From: Lysobacterales bacterium UBA2790
GTDB taxonomy: Bacteria > Pseudomonadota > Gammaproteobacteria > Xanthomonadales > Xanthomonadaceae
Assembly: GCA_002352135.1 (NCBI GenBank)
Contig: DEHW01000060.1
Coordinates: forward strand, 1 to 10,510
Length of the DNA stretch: 10,510 bases
Reading direction: 5' to 3'
The translations under genes and the position numbers were made by a program. Positions 6,077-10,510 of the stretch are shown in pieces. Under the pieces are notes generated by a model. That model ran no database searches. It worked only from the letters and a program-made list of their open reading frames with translations, and was not told where the DNA came from. Every line of letters starts with the position of its first letter. Position 1 is the first letter of the stretch.

Positions 6077-7279
6077 GTGACCGAAAACGCCCAAGACGCT
6101 CTCGTATCCGAATCTTCAGCAACCACCGTGACGCGTACGCGCGGATGGCTCTGGGCGGCGGTTGCCAGTGGATGTCTGGCGCTGTTGGCTGCTTGGATAT
6201 GGCAACAACAGTCAACGTTGCGCGAGCTGGAGCAGAGCCGCAACGAGTGGCGTTCCGAGGCGGACGCGCTGGCGGCGCGAGTCGAGTCGATGCACCGTCA
6301 GCTGGAGACGCTGCGTAGCGATTCGAGGGCGTTGGATGACCGTCTCAAGAACCTGACCCAGACCCATCGCGTGATGCGCGACGAGTTGCTGGCGGCGACT
6401 GAACGTGCGGCGAGCATCGAGGATGCCGTCGCACGCCTGTCGGACGAACGTATGCGCGGCGATCTGATGCTGCGCTTGAACGAGGTCGAAAGTCTGTTGC
6501 TTGCGGGCGGACAGCGTTTGCGCCTGGCGCAGGATCTGGACGGAGCCAAACTGGCCTATGCGCTGGCGGCGCAAGTCCTCGACAGCGTCGAAGACCCACT
6601 CTATGCCAGTCTGCGCGAACCGCTGGCCAGCGAGCGCGCGCTGCTCGACAGCGTTTCGACCGATCCGGTCAACGAGATCCGCCATCGACTGCAGCAGGTT
6701 CTGGCGCAGTTGGAGCCCTTGCCGTTGCGTGATCGCGGCGGTAGTGACGCGGCGGTCCTCGGAGGGGAAACCTGGCTGGGGCAGGCTTTGTCGAAAGTGT
6801 TGACGGTCCGTCGATTGGACGCCGCCAGCCTGCGCGTGCCGCGCGATGCACAGCCCGCTGCGCGATTGTTATTGACTCAACAAATTGAGCGTGCCATCAC
6901 CGCGGCGGAACGACGCGACGAAGCCACCTTTCGTGATGCGCTTGCCGCAGCGGCCGCCTTGGCGGATGCGCTGTTCGACCCGGCGGACAGCGGTGTGCAA
7001 GCGGTGATCGTCGAACTCGATACGCTGTCGCAGCAGGGCTTGGCTTGGCAGTTACCCAGCTTGGGCGCGAGTCTGACCGAGCTGCGCGCGTTGCGTGGCG
7101 CACGACAAGTGCTGCAATCCAACCTGTCTCCGCCGACTGCAACGAAGGCAGAAGCGGGCGTTGCCTCTCCTGAGGTGCGAACGCCCGACGCCGATTCGAA
7201 TGGCGCAGCCAGCGCATCCCCAGCGCCTCCTGCCGAACTCTCGGTTGAAGCGGAAGTGCCTGCCGGAGGTGAGCAATGA
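6077..7279 (+). CDS. hemX: HemX-family membrane protein of the haem operon
   Basis: A 400-residue protein starting at GTG; an in-frame TGA at 6071-6073 rules out a longer start. A single membrane helix (about 24-41) follows a short polar N-terminus, giving an inner-membrane protein with a large periplasmic or soluble part. Residues about 43-120 are a Glu/Arg/Leu heptad region, probably a coiled coil. The core has LRLNEVESLLLAGGQRLRLA (132-151), typical of HemX proteins, often annotated as uroporphyrinogen-III C-methyltransferase although the domain shows no SAM-binding signature here. The last 45 residues are Ala/Pro/Glu-rich and probably disordered. It starts 69 bp after hemD and its stop overlaps the hemY start, so all three are likely one transcript. 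Its molecular role is not settled in any species I know of. Confidence 0.9.
   Translation: MTENAQDALVSESSATTVTRTRGWLWAAVASGCLALLAAWIWQQQSTLRELEQSRNEWRSEADALAARVESMHRQLETLRSDSRALDDRLKNLTQTHRVMRDELLAATERAASIEDAVARLSDERMRGDLMLRLNEVESLLLAGGQRLRLAQDLDGAKLAYALAAQVLDSVEDPLYASLREPLASERALLDSVSTDPVNEIRHRLQQVLAQLEPLPLRDRGGSDAAVLGGETWLGQALSKVLTVRRLDAASLRVPRDAQPAARLLLTQQIERAITAAERRDEATFRDALAAAAALADALFDPADSGVQAVIVELDTLSQQGLAWQLPSLGASLTELRALRGARQVLQSNLSPPTATKAEAGVASPEVRTPDADSNGAASASPAPPAELSVEAEVPAGGEQ
7265..7272 (+). promoter_or_regulatory. Strong Shine-Dalgarno of hemY inside the end of hemX
   Basis: GGAGGTGA, a nearly perfect anti-16S match, lies within the last codons of hemX. GGAGG ends six bases before the hemY ATG at 7276. 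It fixes the hemY start and suggests that hemY is translated efficiently even though it overlaps hemX by four bases (ATGA). Confidence 0.85.
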
Positions 7280-8541
7280 AGGCCTGGCGATGGGTATTGC
7301 TCAGCTTGCTGCTGATCCTGCTGGTCGCCTTGGCCTGGCGCGAGCTGTCGCGTGATCCCGGTTACGTGCAGATCATCTGGCGTGGTTACAGCATCGAATC
7401 CAGTCTGGTCATCGGCGTGGGTCTGATTGTTGGCGCGTGGCTGGCGCTGAAAGTGCTGATTGGCCTGCTGTTGTTTCCGTTTCGAGCCCTGAGTCGACGT
7501 AGTCGGCGCGTAGCCCGTCGCCGCCTAGCCGAAGGCGTGCTGGCGGCGCATCACGGCCAGCACGCGCGAGCACAACGCTTGTTGCGCAAGGCGGCGGGTA
7601 ACGAGTATGTGCAAACGGCGGCCTTGGTGACTGCGGTGGTGGCTGCGGATGCCTGCGACGATCAAGCTGGTGCCGAAGCGCTATTGACCGAATTGGACGC
7701 CCACGACCCAACCGAAGCGACGCTGTTGCGCGGTCGCCGGTGGCTGGCAGCCGGTGATGCACAGGCAACGCTCAACGCCGTAGACAGCTTGCCAGAGCCG
7801 CTGCTTCCGGCGGCCATCCGCCTGAAGATTGAAGCGCTGCTTGATCTGAATCGTGCCCGAGAGGCGCAGACCCTGTTGCCTGAGCTGCGACGCAGCAAGA
7901 GTCTTCCAGAGGTGGTGATGGCGGAGCTGGATGCCAAAGTGGCCTCCGCCTTGTTGGTGGCGGCTGATTCCCGCGATAGCCTGCGTACCGAGCTGGGCAA
8001 TTTGTCCAAGACGCTGCGTCAACATCCCGAAGTGGTGTTTGCCTACGCCAGGAGCGCACAGCGTCTGGGACAAGCGGAACTGGCTGACGACGCCATCGAG
8101 GGCAGTCTGTCTCGGCAATGGTCCGAAGCGCTGGTCGCGATCTACGGTCTGGCGGGCAACTTGCCACACGCGACCCGCCTCAAGCGTGCCGAAGGATGGC
8201 TGGCGCAGCACGCGGACAGCCCGGCACTGCATGTCACTCTAGGGCGCCTGTGCCGCGAAGATGGCTTGTGGGGCAAGGCCGAGGCCTATCTGCAGGCGGC
8301 CCTGCAGTTTGATGCGCGAGCGGATGCTTGGGAAGAATTGGCCGCGACACTGGCGGCACAGGGCGAGGAGGCGCGTGCACGCAAGGCACTGCAAAATGCG
8401 CTGCGCGTGCAACGTGGCGAAGTTCCCGCGCCCTTGCCCAACCGCCCGCGCGTTGCTGCCGCTGCACCGCAGGCAGTGTTGGAGTCGCGCAGTTCGATGG
8501 GCGTACCGATGTTGCCTCTGGAGGCATCACCGGATCGTTGA
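7276..8541 (+). CDS. hemY: HemY-family membrane protein with TPR-like repeats
   Basis: A 421-residue inner-membrane protein. It has two membrane segments at about 6-21 and 43-67, separated by the sequence GYVQIIWRGYSIESSL, the hallmark of the HemY N-terminal domain. The rest is helical and Ala/Leu-rich, with TPR-like pairs, for example ARAQRLLRKAAGNEYVQTAALV (about 97-118) and KAEAYLQAALQFDARADAWEELAATLA near the C-terminus. The C-terminal tail (about 380-421) is Pro/Ala-rich. This is the enterobacterial-type HemY, found behind hemX, and not the Bacillus protoporphyrinogen oxidase of the same name. It is probably an assembly or regulatory factor for haem enzymes at the membrane. The ATGA overlap with hemX and the ribosome site at 7265-7272 define the start. 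Confidence 0.92.
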   Translation: MKAWRWVLLSLLLILLVALAWRELSRDPGYVQIIWRGYSIESSLVIGVGLIVGAWLALKVLIGLLLFPFRALSRRSRRVARRRLAEGVLAAHHGQHARAQRLLRKAAGNEYVQTAALVTAVVAADACDDQAGAEALLTELDAHDPTEATLLRGRRWLAAGDAQATLNAVDSLPEPLLPAAIRLKIEALLDLNRAREAQTLLPELRRSKSLPEVVMAELDAKVASALLVAADSRDSLRTELGNLSKTLRQHPEVVFAYARSAQRLGQAELADDAIEGSLSRQWSEALVAIYGLAGNLPHATRLKRAEGWLAQHADSPALHVTLGRLCREDGLWGKAEAYLQAALQFDARADAWEELAATLAAQGEEARARKALQNALRVQRGEVPAPLPNRPRVAAAAPQAVLESRSSMGVPMLPLEASPDR

Positions 8542-8567
8542 GCGCGCCTATCGGCAAGCTACGCGCT
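8541..8567. terminator. Weak inverted repeat at the hemY / acyltransferase junction
   Basis: AGCGCG (8541-8546) and CGCGCT (8562-8567) are perfect complements with a 15-base loop; the first base is the last base of the hemY stop. No T-tract follows. GC-rich 6-mers like these can occur by chance here, so this is a tentative 3' structure only. Confidence 0.22.
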
Positions 8568-8610
8568 GCGCAGATTGCGCCTGCCCACTTCGCATACAGA
8601 ATGCTGCTTG

Positions 8611-9231
8611 TTACAACGTCCCGCGATGCTTGCCGACGAAGGGTGCGTAGTACTCGCGTAGGGCAAGCATGTCGGCTTCCATGTCATCGCTGGGAAGGAA
8701 CACCTGACCCAAGCCAATGACTTTGTCGGGATAGTGGAAATACGCGCATAGCACTGGCACCTCCGCCGCCCGCGCGATGCGCCAGAAGCCGGTCTTCCAT
8801 TGCTCAACCCGGCGTCGAGTGCCCTCGGGCGCCAGCGCCAGCCAAAAGCGCTCACGCGTGGCGAATCGTGACGTCACTTGTTCGATCAACCCGACGCTGT
8901 TGCGCCGATTCACCGGAAACGCGCCCAGCCAGCGCAACAACGGGCCAAGCGGCCAGAAGAACAACTCCCGTTTGCCCATGATCGCCAGATCGACGCCCAG
9001 GGCGAGCATCGCGGGTAGTCCCCAGATTCCATCCCATGCGGATGAATGCGGAGCCACAATGAGTACCAGCTTGGGTACATCAGGAAACTCGCCAACGATG
9101 CGCCAGCCTCCCAGTCGCAGGATGCTGCGACCCAGCCAACGCAGAAAGGCGTTGCCGCGGCGAGGTGCCTGAGGCGGCGGTGAGGGGACACGATGGTCGT
9201 GCCGCGATGGCGTCGAGTGAAGCGCTGCCAT
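8611..9231 (-). CDS. PlsC-like lysophospholipid acyltransferase family protein
   Basis: A 206-residue acyltransferase of the PlsC/1-acylglycerol-phosphate family, which moves acyl chains to a glycerol or related hydroxyl at the inner membrane. Block I is APHSSAWDG with the catalytic H62 and D67 (H-x4-D). Block II is GAFPVNRR (103-110). Block III is LAPEGTRR (133-140), with E136-G137-T138 binding the phosphate. Block IV is VPVLCAYFHY (158-167). FFWPLGPLLRWLG (91-103) is the hydrophobic membrane-facing part. The protein is short, like the compact COG0204-type members; the acceptor is unknown and it need not be the essential PlsC. Residues 1-25 are Pro/His/Arg-rich and atypical. The ATG overlaps the arfB stop by one base (TGATG), with no other Met until residue 75, so translation is probably coupled to arfB. 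Confidence 0.9.
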   Translation of the reverse strand: MAALHSTPSRHDHRVPSPPPQAPRRGNAFLRWLGRSILRLGGWRIVGEFPDVPKLVLIVAPHSSAWDGIWGLPAMLALGVDLAIMGKRELFFWPLGPLLRWLGAFPVNRRNSVGLIEQVTSRFATRERFWLALAPEGTRRRVEQWKTGFWRIARAAEVPVLCAYFHYPDKVIGLGQVFLPSDDMEADMLALREYYAPFVGKHRGTL

Positions 9232-9656
9232 CAGTCGTTCTGCCAGGCATGCGAGGCGCGTTGCCGCTTGAGCCCGGCGCGCTCGCGCTTGCTACCAAGC
9301 CGACGCTCCTTGGAAGCCCGCGTCGGACGCGTTTCAATTCGTGGCGCGGGCGGCTTCAGCACCGAAAGAATGAAGGTCGCCAGCCGTTCGCGCGCGTCCT
9401 CGCGATTGCGTTCCTGCGTGCGGAAGCGCTGCGCGGTGATGACGATCACCCCGTCGATCGTCAGCCGACGATCCCGCTTCGCCAGCACGCGCTCGCGTAG
9501 CGCCTCCGGCAAGCTGGTCGACTGCGCGACATCGAAACGCAACTCCACCGCCGTCGCCACCTTGTTGACGTTCTGTCCGCCCGGCCCGGAAGCACGGATG
9601 AAGCGCTCCACCAGTTCGGTATCGGGGATGGCAATGGAAGGCGTGATCCGCAGCAT
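9231..9656 (-). CDS. arfB: Alternative ribosome-rescue peptidyl-tRNA hydrolase ArfB
   Basis: A 141-residue protein that frees ribosomes stalled on broken mRNA by hydrolysing peptidyl-tRNA. Its N-terminus (MLRITPSIAIPDTELVERF) aligns end to end with E. coli YaeJ/ArfB, which fixes the start at 9654-9656 although no ribosome site is visible. The catalytic GGQ motif is at 26-28 within RASGPGGQNVNKVATAVELRFD. The C-terminal tail (about 103-141) is rich in Arg and Lys (RASKERRLGSKRERAGLKRQR), the segment that enters the empty mRNA channel. The length and tail separate it from RF1/RF2 and from prokaryotic RF-H. The downstream acyltransferase start overlaps its stop. The reading frame stays open far upstream, but this is antisense to tex. 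A TACAAT at 9686-9691 may be its -10 box. Confidence 0.95.
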   Translation of the reverse strand: MLRITPSIAIPDTELVERFIRASGPGGQNVNKVATAVELRFDVAQSTSLPEALRERVLAKRDRRLTIDGVIVITAQRFRTQERNREDARERLATFILSVLKPPAPRIETRPTRASKERRLGSKRERAGLKRQRASHAWQND

Positions 9657-9685
9657 TGGCGCGTCGCCGATGGAAAGAGGCGCGG

Positions 9686-9691
9686 ATTGTA
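9686..9691 (-). promoter_or_regulatory. Candidate -10 box for the arfB-acyltransferase operon
   Basis: On the minus strand TACAAT matches the sigma70 -10 consensus at five of six bases. It lies 29 bases upstream of the arfB ATG, giving a leader of about 23 bases. No good -35 hexamer is seen at 16-18 bp spacing, so strength is uncertain. Confidence 0.35.
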
Positions 9692-9741
9692 GCGAGTGCG
9701 TGGCGCAATCCGTGTGTTGGCGACACCGGAGGGTGTGCGGC

Positions 9742-9770
9742 GTGACAGGCGGCGCTCGGGTCTGGATACT
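9742..9770 (+). promoter_or_regulatory. Candidate sigma70 promoter of tex
   Basis: GTGACA (9742-9747, five of six to TTGACA) and GATACT (9765-9770, four of six to TATAAT) are separated by exactly 17 bp. Transcription would begin near 9777, giving a leader of about 24 bases before the tex ATG. It is the best promoter match seen in this window, but it is a motif match only. Confidence 0.45.
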
Positions 9771-9800
9771 TCGCGCCCCCTGTTCGATTGAAGCTGACGA

Positions 9801-10510
9801 ATGACTGATTCCGCGCTGCCGGTTCGTGATGCCAACCTGATTGCGCTGCAGATTGCGGCGCAGATTGCCGAGGACATCGGTGCCAAGTCGGCGCAGGTCA
9901 ATGCGGCGGTGGAGTTGCTGGATGGCGGTGCCACCGTGCCCTTCATCGCGCGCTACCGCAAAGAAGTGACGGGCGGGCTGGACGACACCCAGTTGCGCGC
10001 GCTGGAAGAACGCTTGGGCTATCTGCGTGAGCTGGAGGAGCGCCGCGACAGCATCCTCGCCAGCATCCATGAACAGGGCAAACTGAGCGACAGCCTGCGC
10101 GCGGCGGTACTGGCCGCCGACAGCAAGGCACGTCTGGAAGATCTCTATCTTCCCTACAAGCCCAAACGCCGCACCAAGGCGCAGATCGCGCGCGAGGCGG
10201 GTCTGGAGCCGCTGGCCATCGGTTTGCTTGACGATCCTTCGATGCCGCCAGAGCAACGGGCGCAGCCCTTCATCGATGCCGACAAGGGCGTTGCCGATAT
10301 CAAGGCAGCACTCGACGGTGCGCGGGCGATTCTGATCGAGCGTTGGGCGGAAGACGCGGCGCTGGTCGGTGGCCTGCGCGATTGGCTCTGGCAGAAGGGT
10401 GAGATCGAGGCGCGTGTGGTCGACGGCAAGCAGGTCGAGGGTGCCAAGTTCAGTGATTACTTCGATCACCACGAGCCGCTCGCGAAGATTCCCTCGCACC
10501 GTCTTCTGGC
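9801..10510 (+). CDS. tex: Transcription accessory protein Tex (N-terminal 236 residues)
   Basis: The gene runs off the right edge; the family is about 770-800 residues, so roughly 30% is present. Tex is a conserved nucleic-acid-binding protein, related to the core of eukaryotic Spt6, that influences transcription. Visible Tex signatures are [20 protein letters not shown] (42-61), [15 protein letters not shown] (113-127) and [19 protein letters not shown] (216-234); these belong to the N-terminal helical region before the YqgF-like, helix-hairpin-helix and S1 RNA-binding domains expected downstream. The ATG at 9801 is preceded by GAAG (9790-9793), a weak ribosome site at seven-base spacing. 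It is divergent from arfB across 144 bp, which carry the promoter candidates noted separately. Confidence 0.96.
   Translation, partial: MTDSALPVRDANLIALQIAAQIAEDIGAKSAQVNAAVELLDGGATVPFIARYRKEVTGGLDDTQLRALEERLGYLRELEERRDSILASIHEQGKLSDSLRAAVLAADSKARLEDLYLPYKPKRRTKAQIAREAGLEPLAIGLLDDPSMPPEQRAQPFIDADKGVADIKAALDGARAILIERWAEDAALVGGLRDWLWQKGEIEARVVDGKQVEGAKFSDYFDHHEPLAKIPSHRLL

Noticed and set aside
9657-10499. Upstream extension of the arfB frame (about 281 codons) on the minus strand
   Set aside because: It crosses the arfB promoter region and is antisense to tex; the ArfB N-terminus matches E. coli from the chosen Met.

Overview
The window is high-GC chromosomal DNA with uniform codon character. 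Its gene content (hemD-hemX-hemY without hemC, mutM, arfB, tex, a YiiD_C-type thioesterase, an EF-hand secreted protein and a MotA/OmpA-type motor pair) fits a gammaproteobacterium, most likely of the Xanthomonadales/Lysobacterales type. That placement is inferred from protein resemblance and gene order, not from a phylogenetic marker. No tRNA, rRNA, insertion sequence, prophage gene or CRISPR array was seen, and coding density is high.

Layout. Positions 1-1088 (minus) hold the N-terminal 362 residues of a signalling protein with a helical N-terminal region, a degenerate receiver and a complete CheY-like receiver; its output domain lies off the left edge. Divergent from it, 1238-3362 (plus) is a two-gene operon for an inner-membrane proton-channel complex: a four-helix MotA/TolQ/ExbB-family protein and a one-helix partner with a long coiled coil and an OmpA-type peptidoglycan-binding domain. 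This architecture resembles MotAB stators and the ZorAB core of Zorya. A small exported protein with three EF-hand loops (3372-3755, minus) converges on that operon and diverges from mutM (3818-4627, plus), the 8-oxoguanine DNA glycosylase. A stand-alone hotdog thioesterase (4664-5164, minus) converges on mutM and lies head to head, with only 30 bp between start codons, with hemD (5195-6007, plus). hemD, hemX (6077-7279) and hemY (7276-8541) form a haem-biosynthesis operon. A PlsC-like acyltransferase (8611-9231) and the ribosome-rescue hydrolase arfB (9231-9656) form a minus-strand pair with overlapping stop and start codons. The window closes with the first 236 residues of tex (9801 onward, plus), divergent from arfB.

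How the parts fit. Most of the window is housekeeping: haem synthesis, oxidised-base repair, ribosome rescue, lipid acyl metabolism and the RNA-associated factor Tex. The least understood unit is the MotA/OmpA pair. It has every visible hallmark of an ion-driven, wall-anchored motor, yet no flagellar, Tol, Ton or Zorya effector gene lies beside it. All three convergent gene junctions carry inverted repeats touching stop codons, without a T-tract. I found no convincing new defence system or mobile element.
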